From: an uncultured Eubacteriales bacterium
GTDB taxonomy: Bacteria; Bacillota; Clostridia; Oscillospirales; Acutalibacteraceae
Assembly (NCBI GenBank): GCA_934444695.1
Contig: CAKSDF010000099.1
Span: 1 to 7,042, forward strand
Direction: 5' to 3'
Length of the DNA: 7,042 bases
Every line of letters begins with the position of its first letter. The first letter of the stretch is position 1. Made by a program: the position numbers and the translations under genes. The notes under the pieces were generated by a model, which ran no database searches, was not told where the DNA came from, and worked only from the letters and a program-made list of their open reading frames with translations. This document shows positions 1 to 6,215 of this stretch, piece by piece.

Positions 1-81
1 ATGCCGCACGGGAAAAGGGACGAGCGAAACCGTACGGTGTTCGACCGTTCGTTGCCTAACGTAAGGAGGCAAAATAAAAAC

Positions 82-110
82 TTGACAAAACGGACTGTTT
101 AGTATATATT
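82..110 (+). promoter_or_regulatory. Sigma-A type promoter of the polysaccharide operon
   Basis: A perfect -35 hexamer TTGACA lies at 82-87 and a -10 hexamer TATATT (one mismatch to TATAAT) at 105-110, separated by the optimal 17 bases. An A-rich run at 71-80 directly upstream resembles an UP element. Transcription should start around 116-118, which is exactly where the first paired strand of the downstream RNA fold begins. This agreement supports both calls. The hexamers and spacing are seen directly; the start site is inferred. Confidence 0.85.
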
Positions 111-115
111 TATAA

Positions 116-191
116 AGATAATATGGGTAAACTTGTCGAAAGACAAGGACACAAAGTCATTGTGCCTAAGGTTAAGCGACGGGATTGTTTC
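116..191 (+). ncRNA. Cyclic-di-GMP-I (GEMM-I)-like riboswitch aptamer
   Basis: The region follows the GEMM-I layout. GGGTAAAC (125-132) leads into a hairpin with stem 132-137/142-147 capped by a GAAA tetraloop (138-141). Then come GGACACAAAG (147-156), a CCTAAG tetraloop-receptor-like segment (165-170) and GACGGG (178-183). A closing helix pairs 116-122 with 184-190 over seven pairs. Compared with the Vibrio cholerae Vc2 aptamer as I recall it, two changes look compensatory: the C-G pair inside the tetraloop arm becomes T128-A151, and the GCC/GGC helix becomes GTC (156-158)/GAC (178-180). The Vc2 ligand-contact bases G20 and A47 map to G126 and A153, which favours cyclic di-GMP over the G20A (cGAMP) subclass. 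The receptor arm is short and I cannot place the equivalent of C92 with certainty; it might be a U. Position right at the start of the transcript, ahead of a terminator, fits a regulatory aptamer. Confidence 0.75.
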
Positions 192-233
192 AAGCACTGT
201 TTTGTATCGGTTGATTTTTTACGGATATGAAAC

Positions 234-240
234 CTGCAAT
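234..240 (+). promoter_or_regulatory. Candidate antiterminator strand
   Basis: CTGCAAT here repeats the sequence of the terminator's left arm at 274-280, so it can pair with ATTGCAG at 307-313 and block terminator formation. Just upstream, GAAAC (229-233) is complementary to GTTTC (187-191), which overlaps the 3' strand of the aptamer's closing helix. Formation of that helix would therefore free this region to act as antiterminator. The complementarities are seen directly; the switching logic is inferred. Confidence 0.4.
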
Positions 241-270
241 GTCCGGACGTTTGAATAAACTATGGTTGAC

Positions 271-321
271 AGACTGCAATTGATACAGATTTTTGAATTT
301 GTATTTATTGCAGTCTTTTTT
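271..321 (+). terminator. Intrinsic terminator in the leader (riboswitch expression platform)
   Basis: AGACTGCAAT (271-280) and ATTGCAGTCT (307-316) form a perfect 10-bp stem. It is extended, after a short imperfect step at 281-282/305-306, by ATACAGAT (283-290) pairing with ATTTGTAT (297-304) around the loop 291-296. A run of six T residues (316-321) starts at the base of the stem. This is a strong Rho-independent terminator lying upstream of the first gene rather than after a gene, as expected for transcriptional attenuation controlled by the aptamer at 116-191. Confidence 0.88.
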
Positions 322-361
322 ATTTAAGCAACAGATGGTTAGTTTGAGAGGTGAGAGGAAA

Positions 362-1423
362 ATGAAAAAGAATTATTACCATTCTATCGACCTTATAAAA
401 ATCATATGCGCCGTTATGATCGTTTGTATACATACCTCTCCTCTCGCTTCATACGACAGTCGTGTAAATTCCTTCTTTGTAAACTGCATCTGCCGCGTAG
501 CCGTGCCTTTTTTCTTTATCTCATCGGGATTTCTGCTTTTCAAAAGAGCGGGGGTAAGCTACGTAAACGGCAAAACCGTAAAGGATTACCTTAAACGGAT
601 ATTGGTGCTTTATCTTTTTTGGTCGGCGGTGTATTTCCCCATTACCGCCGCTCAGATGTACTGGAGCCACGACCTTAAAACAGCCGGAATGATATTATTA
701 AACTGGCTGAAAAATATGATATTTACGGCGGGATACGGTTTTCTCTGGTATCTGCCGGCCACCATTGCCGCCGTGGCCGTTGTGGGACTTTTGCTTAAGA
801 AAAATGTGTCGGTAAATAAAATAATCGTCACGGGTTTTATACTTTATCTCATCGGACTTTCTGGGCAGACATATTACGGCCTTGTCAGCGGCATACCGTT
901 TCCTCAGGAGGTTAAAAACTTCTTTTCCGGATTTTACGACATCATCGGAACCACCCGCAACGGTATTTTCGAGGGAATTATCTTTATCGCGCTCGGCGCA
1001 AGGCTTTCGCAAAAGGAACATTTCGGAAAATTCAAGGATTCTTTTTTGATGCTTATCTTTTCCTTTGCGCTGCTGAGCGGCGAATTTGTAATGGTCTCTA
1101 AACTTGGGTGGAGACTGGAATATGATATGTATCTTTTCCTTATTCCCTGCGCATATTACCTGCTTAAATGCGCCTTGTCTCTCGAAGGAAAGCTTAAAGG
1201 ACTTGAAACCGCCAAATGGGCAGAGCTTCTCCGTCCATACAGCTCGCTCATATATTTTACCCATATGATTTTTGTGGACGGATACTGTTTTTTGACACCA
1301 TATAAATATACAAATTCGCTTATTATGTTTGCAATCGGCATTATCCCTACGCTCGTTCTTTCCACAATTATTTATCTTGTTTCAAAAACAAAGCCTTTCG
1401 GATTTGTTAAAAAGCTGTATTGA
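362..1423 (+). CDS. Acyltransferase family 3 membrane protein, probable glycan O-acyltransferase
   Basis: A 353-residue polytopic membrane protein of the acyltransferase-3 family (OafA/WecH/NodX type), which transfers acyl groups, usually acetyl, onto surface glycans. The family signature is visible near the N-terminus: D10-L-I-K followed by a hydrophobic stretch ending at H24, then a second helix with R45-V-A-V-P-F-F-F-I-S-S-G56. About ten hydrophobic helices follow, and the late IYFTHMIF segment is also typical. The reading frame is open from 293, but that start lies inside the terminator hairpin. I chose ATG 362 because GAGGTGA (348-354) is an excellent Shine-Dalgarno match seven bases before it and the protein then begins MKKNYYHSIDL, as in relatives. 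It is the first gene after the attenuator. The acyl donor and the acceptor sugar cannot be told from sequence. Confidence 0.85.
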   Translation: MKKNYYHSIDLIKIICAVMIVCIHTSPLASYDSRVNSFFVNCICRVAVPFFFISSGFLLFKRAGVSYVNGKTVKDYLKRILVLYLFWSAVYFPITAAQMYWSHDLKTAGMILLNWLKNMIFTAGYGFLWYLPATIAAVAVVGLLLKKNVSVNKIIVTGFILYLIGLSGQTYYGLVSGIPFPQEVKNFFSGFYDIIGTTRNGIFEGIIFIALGARLSQKEHFGKFKDSFLMLIFSFALLSGEFVMVSKLGWRLEYDMYLFLIPCAYYLLKCALSLEGKLKGLETAKWAELLRPYSSLIYFTHMIFVDGYCFLTPYKYTNSLIMFAIGIIPTLVLSTIIYLVSKTKPFGFVKKLY

Positions 1424-1450
1424 TAAAAGCGGCGATGGAATAACTTCCAA

Positions 1451-1469
1451 CCGATAGAACTGTTCTCGG
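1451..1469 (+). other. Small hairpin in the gap between the acyltransferase and flippase genes
   Basis: In the 102-base gap, CCG (1451-1453) pairs with CGG (1467-1469) and AGAA (1456-1459) with TTCT (1463-1466), leaving AT as a bulge and a three-base loop. A pyrimidine-rich, T-rich stretch (1481-1500) starts about a dozen bases later. This could be a weak processing or attenuation element, but the stem is short and too far from the T-rich run for a canonical terminator. Confidence 0.25.
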
Positions 1470-1525
1470 ACCGATTCCCCGTTTCTTTTTTCTGTTTTCT
1501 ATTCTGTTAAAAGGAGGCACGATGT

Positions 1526-3031
1526 ATGAGCACCCATTCAAAAAAAATAAAATTCAATCTCATATCGGTGGTGCTCTGCCAGATCGTGACCATCGGAATA
1601 GGGTTTATTCTTCCGAGAATTTATATCGAGAATTTCGGTTCGTCGGTCAACGGCGTGCTTTCGACCATCAAGCAGATATTCACATACCTTTGCCTTCTTG
1701 AAGCGGGAGTGGGACTTGCGACGACCCAGGCGCTTTTCGGCCCTGTCGCAAAAAGTGACCACGATCGCATTAACTCCATTTTAGCGGCCACAAGACGGTA
1801 TTATAACAACATTGGCTTTATATACGGCGGTGCGGTGACCGTTTTTGCGTTGCTTTACGGCTTTGTCATTAATACCGGTATGCCCCCCTTTACGGTCATT
1901 ATACTGATACTTTTAAACGGCATTCCCTCTCTCGTCACGTTTTTTATCGAGGGGAAATACGGCATTTTGCTTGAAACCGACGGACTGCAGTATGTTATAA
2001 CAAACTCCCAGATATTTTTGCAGATAACCAGCGGCCTTTTAAAGACGGCGGTGCTGCTTCTTACAAACGATCTGATACTTATGCAGACTTCGTTTTGCCT
2101 TGTGTCAGTTGCACAGCTTTTATATGTTACGGTTTATGCCAAAAGGCATTATAAATGGCTGAACTTTAAGGCTAAGCCCAATTTTAAGGCAATTTCCCAA
2201 AAGAACTCGGTGCTGGTTCATCAGATATCGGGAATGGTGTTTAACAATACCGACATTATTCTGCTTTCCTTTTTAAGCAGCTTTAACACGGTCAGTATCT
2301 ATTATATCTACAATCTCTTTTTCTCTCAGGTGGAGGTATTTATAAACGGCCTTGTTAAGGGATTTAACTTTGCTCTCGGTCAGCTTTTTTCGGTGGACAG
2401 GGAAGCCTTCCAAAAAAAATTCCGCATATACGAGACGGCTTATGTGGCGGCTAATTTTGTGGTTTATACGGCCATGTGTCTTTTCCTGCTGCCCGTTATT
2501 CAGATATACACCGGCGGCATAAACGACGCCGATTATATAAACCCGATGCTAATCCTGCTTTTTGTTGTGGCAAAGCTTTTTTCCTGCGCCAAAACCCCCT
2601 TGAGCCAGGTGATAGAATATTCCGGAACATTCGACAAAACGAGGTGGCACGCCGTTGTTGAGATGGTCATAAACCTGTCCCTTACCGTTTTCGGAATAAT
2701 CAAATGGGGAATTTGCGGAGCGCTTTTGGGAACGGTGGCCGCAATAATCTTCCGAAACATCGCAACCACCTGTTTTGTCAACCGCAAGGTCTTCGGAAAA
2801 AGTCCCATAAAAAGCTTTGTTTTAACCGCCGCAAACGGCCTTGTGTTCGCGCTGATATATTTCTTTTTCGGAACAACAAGATTTTGCGATATGAAGTTTT
2901 TGCAGCTGTGTTTTCGCGGCGTCTTGAATATGCTTTGGATAATTTCGCTTTATGCGACGGTCAATTTTGCCGTAAGGCCGGATGTTTTTAAACTGCTTGT
3001 AAAAAAGCTTAAGGGGAGGTTAAAAAAATGA
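1526..3031 (+). CDS. Lipid-linked oligosaccharide flippase, Wzx-like (MOP superfamily)
   Basis: A 501-residue integral membrane protein of the polysaccharide transporter branch of the MOP superfamily, expected to flip undecaprenyl-linked repeat units across the membrane. The N-terminal segment, with FILPRIYIENFGSSVNGV followed by a helix carrying LCLLEAGVGLATTQAL, matches the flippases common in clostridial and streptococcal capsule clusters. Hydrophobic helices continue along the whole length (12-14 expected) and the size is typical. Start ATG 1526 is preceded by AAAAGGAGG (1509-1517) at eight bases. A competing ATG at 1522 is in another frame and does not lead into this protein. The C-terminus is lysine-rich (KKLKGRLKK). 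The stop overlaps the next start as ATGA, so the two genes are probably translationally coupled. Substrate specificity is not readable from sequence. Confidence 0.9.
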   Translation: MSTHSKKIKFNLISVVLCQIVTIGIGFILPRIYIENFGSSVNGVLSTIKQIFTYLCLLEAGVGLATTQALFGPVAKSDHDRINSILAATRRYYNNIGFIYGGAVTVFALLYGFVINTGMPPFTVIILILLNGIPSLVTFFIEGKYGILLETDGLQYVITNSQIFLQITSGLLKTAVLLLTNDLILMQTSFCLVSVAQLLYVTVYAKRHYKWLNFKAKPNFKAISQKNSVLVHQISGMVFNNTDIILLSFLSSFNTVSIYYIYNLFFSQVEVFINGLVKGFNFALGQLFSVDREAFQKKFRIYETAYVAANFVVYTAMCLFLLPVIQIYTGGINDADYINPMLILLFVVAKLFSCAKTPLSQVIEYSGTFDKTRWHAVVEMVINLSLTVFGIIKWGICGALLGTVAAIIFRNIATTCFVNRKVFGKSPIKSFVLTAANGLVFALIYFFFGTTRFCDMKFLQLCFRGVLNMLWIISLYATVNFAVRPDVFKLLVKKLKGRLKK

Positions 3032-3558
3032 AGGAGATCATAAAAAAGGATCTGTACCGCGTATACGGTCAAAAAGGAGAAGGCTTTTTGCACAGGCTTT
3101 TCCGCTCCTCCGAGGTTAAATTCCTCGTGAGCTTTCGGAAGGCGCAAAACAGCAAAAACCCTTTGAGACTTCTTGCCCTTCGCCGACGTTCGATAAAGAC
3201 CGGTATACAGATACCCGCCCGCACAAACATAGGAGAGGGCTTTTATATAGGCCATTTCGGACGGCTGATAATAAATCCCGAGGCGGTTATCGGAAAAAAC
3301 GTTAATGTAGCCACCGGAGTGACCATCGGTCGAGAAAACCGGGGAAAAAGAGAGGGCTCGCCCACCGTCGGAAACTGTGTTTGGATAGGCACAAACGCTG
3401 TGGTGGTCGGAAAGATTACCATAGGCGACGATGTGCTTATAGCTCCCGGTGCGTTTGTTAATTTCGATGTGCCGTCCCACAGTATTGTTGTGGGAAATCC
3501 CGCAAAAATCATTTCAAGGGAAAACGCCACCGAAAAATACATCGAAAACATAGTCTGA
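3028..3558 (+). CDS. Left-handed beta-helix (hexapeptide-repeat) O-acetyltransferase, serine-acetyltransferase-like
   Basis: A 176-residue protein with a short helical N-terminus (about 1-55) and a hexapeptide-repeat beta-helix (about 57-162). It resembles the CysE branch: IGEGFYIGH75FG corresponds to the region with the first catalytic His of serine acetyltransferase, followed by VATGVTIG (94-101), WIGTNAVVVGKITIGDDVLIAPGA (119-142) and the VPSHSIVVGNPAKII closing strand (149-162). The second CysE catalytic motif, RHPxIG, is replaced by GSPTVG (110-115), so its His is missing. This pattern is usual for sugar O-acetyltransferases in capsule loci, and I infer glycan acetylation with acetyl-CoA rather than cysteine synthesis. 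The gene overlaps the flippase stop by four bases and has AGGGGAGG (3010-3017) inside the flippase coding end. Confidence 0.85.
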   Translation: MKEIIKKDLYRVYGQKGEGFLHRLFRSSEVKFLVSFRKAQNSKNPLRLLALRRRSIKTGIQIPARTNIGEGFYIGHFGRLIINPEAVIGKNVNVATGVTIGRENRGKREGSPTVGNCVWIGTNAVVVGKITIGDDVLIAPGAFVNFDVPSHSIVVGNPAKIISRENATEKYIENIV

Positions 3559-3620
3559 TAAAAAACGGGTTTGACCGATGACGAAAGAAACGCTCGGCAA
3601 AAAATTCCGATCGATCAATT

Positions 3621-3625
3621 AGAGG
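3621..3625 (+). promoter_or_regulatory. Ribosome binding site supporting a TTG start
   Basis: AGAGG lies 11 bases before TTG 3637. The ATG at 3627 is out of frame and meets a stop after ten codons, so the TTG is the best start for the following glycosyltransferase, whose relatives begin at the same point. Confidence 0.5.
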
Positions 3626-3636
3626 TATGATAAAAG

Positions 3637-4377
3637 TTGAGTATTCCGAAGGTTATTAATTACTGCTGGTTTGGAAAGGGCGAGCTTCCTGATCTTGCGA
3701 AAAAGTGCATTGCATCGTGGAAAAAGCACTGCCCCGATTATGAAATAAAAAGATGGGACGAGACAAATGTCGGCGAAATAGACAATCTCTATGCGCGGCA
3801 GGCCTTTAAGGCGAAAAAATGGGCCTTTGTGAGCGATTATTTCAGACTTAAAATAATATACGAGCAGGGCGGCATATATCTCGACACCGATGTTGAACTG
3901 ATAAAAAGCCTTGATTCCCTTGCCGAAGGGCACGACGGGTTTTTCGGATATGAAAAGGGTGAAAACCTTATTGCCACGGGACTTGGTTTCGGTGCGAAAA
4001 AAGGCGATAAATTTGTCAAGGCAATGCTCGATGAATATGACGACATTTCATTTTTAGGGGAAAACGGGGAGCTTGATACCACCCCTTGTCCAAAGCGCAA
4101 TACCAAGGCGCTTTTAAGTCTCGGCCTTGACACGGCGCAGAAAAATCAGGTTATAGATAACGTGTGTTTTTTAAGCGAGGATGTTCTTTGCCCGATAAAT
4201 TTCTTTACCGGCAAAAAGCGGGTTACAAGGGATACGGTATCGATACATCACTACGGTGCTTCCTGGTGCTCGGAGGTTACGAGAAGAACTCTTAAACTCA
4301 AACGAATCATCGGAAACAGAGCATATTGTTTTATTTACGGAAAATTTCTTCACAGATCTGATAGGTGGGAATGGTAA
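3637..4377 (+). CDS. DXD glycosyltransferase, GT32-like (Gly_transf_sug family)
   Basis: A 246-residue cytoplasmic glycosyltransferase of the capsular/OCH1-related type that uses a nucleotide sugar. The opening IPKVINYCWFG (3-13) is the conserved first strand. The hallmark block FVSDYFRLKIIYEQGGIYLD continues into the D83-T-D85 motif, which binds metal and nucleotide sugar. The conserved HHYGASW segment lies near the C-terminus and length is normal. There is no membrane helix, so it should work at the inner membrane face on a lipid-linked acceptor. It starts with TTG 78 bases after the acetyltransferase gene and ends in TAA, which overlaps the next ATG by one base (TAATG). Donor sugar and linkage are unknown. 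I see no in-frame ATG that would preserve the first strand. Confidence 0.88.
   Translation: MSIPKVINYCWFGKGELPDLAKKCIASWKKHCPDYEIKRWDETNVGEIDNLYARQAFKAKKWAFVSDYFRLKIIYEQGGIYLDTDVELIKSLDSLAEGHDGFFGYEKGENLIATGLGFGAKKGDKFVKAMLDEYDDISFLGENGELDTTPCPKRNTKALLSLGLDTAQKNQVIDNVCFLSEDVLCPINFFTGKKRVTRDTVSIHHYGASWCSEVTRRTLKLKRIIGNRAYCFIYGKFLHRSDRWEW
4363..4368 (+). promoter_or_regulatory. Ribosome binding site deciding the sugar-transferase start
   Basis: AGGTGG sits eight bases before ATG 4377. The in-frame GTG 4365 lies inside this site and ATG 4371 is only two bases past it, so 4377 is the best-spaced start. Confidence 0.6.
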
Positions 4378-5057
4378 TGAAATTTTTAGAGGCGGAAAAG
4401 GTAGATGAAAAAACTGCCGAAAGACTTGAAAAGCTTATTGAAAAGTCATATTATTCTTATTGGAAAAAGAAAAGAATTTTTGATGTTACGGTAACCCTAA
4501 TTATACTCATCTTTTTGATAATTCCAATTCTTATTACCGCCCTTGTGGTTTTTCTCGACGATCCTAAAGGCAGTCCTTTCTACAAGCAGGTGAGAATAGG
4601 CCGTCACGGAAAGCCTTTTGAGATGTATAAATTCCGTTCTATGTATGTGGACGCCGAAAAGCGCAAAAAGGATCTTATGGACAGCAACGAAATGGACGGA
4701 CCGGTATTTAAAATGAAAAACGACCCCCGCATAACAAGGGTGGGACGGTTTATCCGAAAATATTCCATCGACGAGATTCCACAGCTTTTTAATGTGCTTA
4801 TCGGAAATATGAGTATAGTTGGGCCGAGACCCGCTTTGCCCGACGAGGTGGAAAAGTACACCGATTATGACAAACTGAGACTCGTGGTAACGCCGGGTAT
4901 AACCTGCACATGGCAGATAATGCCCGATAAAAACGACATACCCTATGAAAAATGGCTGGAAATGGACCTTGAGTACATAGAAACAAGAACCACACTTAAA
5001 GACATCAAAATCATTTTAAAAACGCCCTTTGCAATGCTCAGGGCAAACGGCAGATAG
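4377..5057 (+). CDS. Monotopic phosphoglycosyl transferase (bacterial sugar transferase), initiating enzyme
   Basis: A 226-residue enzyme of the WbaP/WcaJ/PglC superfamily, which moves a sugar-1-phosphate from a nucleotide sugar to undecaprenyl phosphate and so starts the repeat unit. Residues 30-60 form the hydrophobic re-entrant helix, with a Pro at 50 that should give the characteristic kink. It is followed by PFYKQVRIGRHGKPFEMYKFRSM (67-89), DPRITRVGRFIRKYSIDEIPQLFNVL with the catalytic Asp132-Glu133 pair, and MSIVGPRPALPDEV (145-158). The usual WQVSGR block appears as TWQIMPDKNDI (178-188), a variant seen in Clostridia. It is the short form, without the four N-terminal helices of WbaP. 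Start ATG 4377 gives MKFLEAEKVDEK; an earlier GTG at 4365 would add four residues. The first sugar cannot be assigned. Confidence 0.92.
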   Translation: MKFLEAEKVDEKTAERLEKLIEKSYYSYWKKKRIFDVTVTLIILIFLIIPILITALVVFLDDPKGSPFYKQVRIGRHGKPFEMYKFRSMYVDAEKRKKDLMDSNEMDGPVFKMKNDPRITRVGRFIRKYSIDEIPQLFNVLIGNMSIVGPRPALPDEVEKYTDYDKLRLVVTPGITCTWQIMPDKNDIPYEKWLEMDLEYIETRTTLKDIKIILKTPFAMLRANGR

Positions 5058-5066
5058 GGAGTTTTA

Positions 5067-6215
5067 ATGAAAATAGCAATGATAGGGCACAAGGCAATTC
5101 CATCCACCCGCGGCGGAATTGAAACGGTGCTGACAAATATCTGTCCCCTGATGGTCGGGGACGGCAATGAGGTCGTTTGCTATAACCGCACGGCTGACCG
5201 TCCCGAAAAAGAGTTTGAAAAGGACATCGTTAACGGGGAATATAAAGGGGTTAAGCTTAAAAAAGCGAGAACCCTGAAAATAAAGGGAATATCGGCCATG
5301 CTTGCTTCATTTTCGGCGGCAATAGCCTGCAGCTTTTCAAGATGCGATATTGTGCATTTCCACGCCGAAGGCCCCTCGGCCGCAATGGTCATTCCAAAGC
5401 TTTTCAGAAAGAAATGCGTTGCCACCGTCCACGGACTTGACTGGCAGAGGGAAAAATGGGGCAGCGGATTTGCTTCAAAATATATAAAGCACGGGGAAAA
5501 GACTCTCGTTAAACGGGCCGACGCCGTGATTGTGCTGTCCGAGAGCGCCCGGCAATACTTTGAACAGACCTACGGCCGCAAAACGGTGGTCATTCCAAAC
5601 GGCATAAGCCGACCTAAACTTCTTTCGGACGACATAATAAAAGAAAAATACGGCCTTTGTAAGGACTCCTACATCTGTATGGTGGCAAGGCTGACAAAGG
5701 AAAAGGGCGCCCACTATCTTATCGAAGCTTATAAACGCCTTGATACCGACAAAAAGCTTGTGATATGCGGTGATACAAGCGACACCGACGATTATGTCGC
5801 TCGGCTTAAAAGTATGGCGGGGGATAACAAAAACATAATCTTCACGGGATTTATCTCGGGAGATACCCTCGGTCAGATATATTCAAACAGCTATGCAGTG
5901 TGCCTTCCTTCTGACCTTGAAGGTATGTCCATAAGCCTTTTGGAGGCGCTTTCCTATTCAAACGCCGTGCTTTGCTCGGATATTCCCGAAAACACAAGCG
6001 TTTGCGGGGATGCGGCGCTGACATTCAAAAAAGGAAATGTAGATGACCTGGCGCAAAAGCTTGACTTTTTGCTTAAAAATCCCAAGGTGGCAGAAAAGCT
6101 TCGGGAAAATTCGGCCGAATATGTTTTAAGCCGATTCTCGTGGCAAAACACTGCTGAATTGACAACCGAACTTTACGAAAAAATATTAAAAGACAAAAAA
6201 GGAGGAAACGGCTGA
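5067..6215 (+). CDS. GT4-family glycosyltransferase with DUF1972-like N-terminal domain
   Basis: A 382-residue GT-B fold retaining glycosyltransferase. The N-terminal half starts MKIAMIGHKAIPSTRGGIET, with the glycine pair typical of GT4 acceptor domains, and carries VATVHGLDWQREKWG (118-132), a hallmark of the DUF1972 group that includes capsule rhamnosyl- and glucosyltransferases. The C-terminal nucleotide-sugar domain shows VARLTKEKGAHYLIEAY (206-222) and the E285-x7-E293 motif in LEGMSISLLEAL. No membrane helix is visible, so it should act at the inner membrane face, probably adding the second or a later sugar. AGGGAG (5056-5061) overlaps the previous stop and lies five bases before ATG 5067. 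The gene ends in TGATG, overlapping the next start by one base. Sugar specificity is unknown. Confidence 0.9.
   Translation: MKIAMIGHKAIPSTRGGIETVLTNICPLMVGDGNEVVCYNRTADRPEKEFEKDIVNGEYKGVKLKKARTLKIKGISAMLASFSAAIACSFSRCDIVHFHAEGPSAAMVIPKLFRKKCVATVHGLDWQREKWGSGFASKYIKHGEKTLVKRADAVIVLSESARQYFEQTYGRKTVVIPNGISRPKLLSDDIIKEKYGLCKDSYICMVARLTKEKGAHYLIEAYKRLDTDKKLVICGDTSDTDDYVARLKSMAGDNKNIIFTGFISGDTLGQIYSNSYAVCLPSDLEGMSISLLEALSYSNAVLCSDIPENTSVCGDAALTFKKGNVDDLAQKLDFLLKNPKVAEKLRENSAEYVLSRFSWQNTAELTTELYEKILKDKKGGNG

Noticed and set aside
1..102. Short open frame from base 1 to TAG at 100-102, with AAGGAGG at 63-69
   Set aside because: The frame runs across the -35 hexamer, encodes no recognisable peptide, and the Shine-Dalgarno-like word has no well-placed start after it except a TTG giving seven codons.
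293..361. N-terminal extension of the acyltransferase reading frame by 23 codons
   Set aside because: The first codons lie within the terminator hairpin and T-run, there is no ribosome binding site before 293, and GAGGTGA at 348-354 points clearly to ATG 362.
698..1264. 188-codon open frame on the minus strand
   Set aside because: It lies wholly inside the acyltransferase gene, has no family features or plausible start context, and its basic, low-hydrophobicity product looks like a shadow of the membrane-protein frame.
1420..1448. Possible internal promoter (TTGATA) after the first gene
   Set aside because: No acceptable -10 hexamer exists at 16-18 bases from it.
2950..3480. 176-codon open frame on the minus strand across the flippase/acetyltransferase junction
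   Set aside because: Both plus-strand genes are well supported by family motifs and coupled by an ATGA overlap; the antisense product has no recognisable domain.
3571..3599. Possible internal promoter (TTGACC) before the GT32-like gene
   Set aside because: The sequence 17 bases downstream is TCGGCA, far from a -10 consensus.
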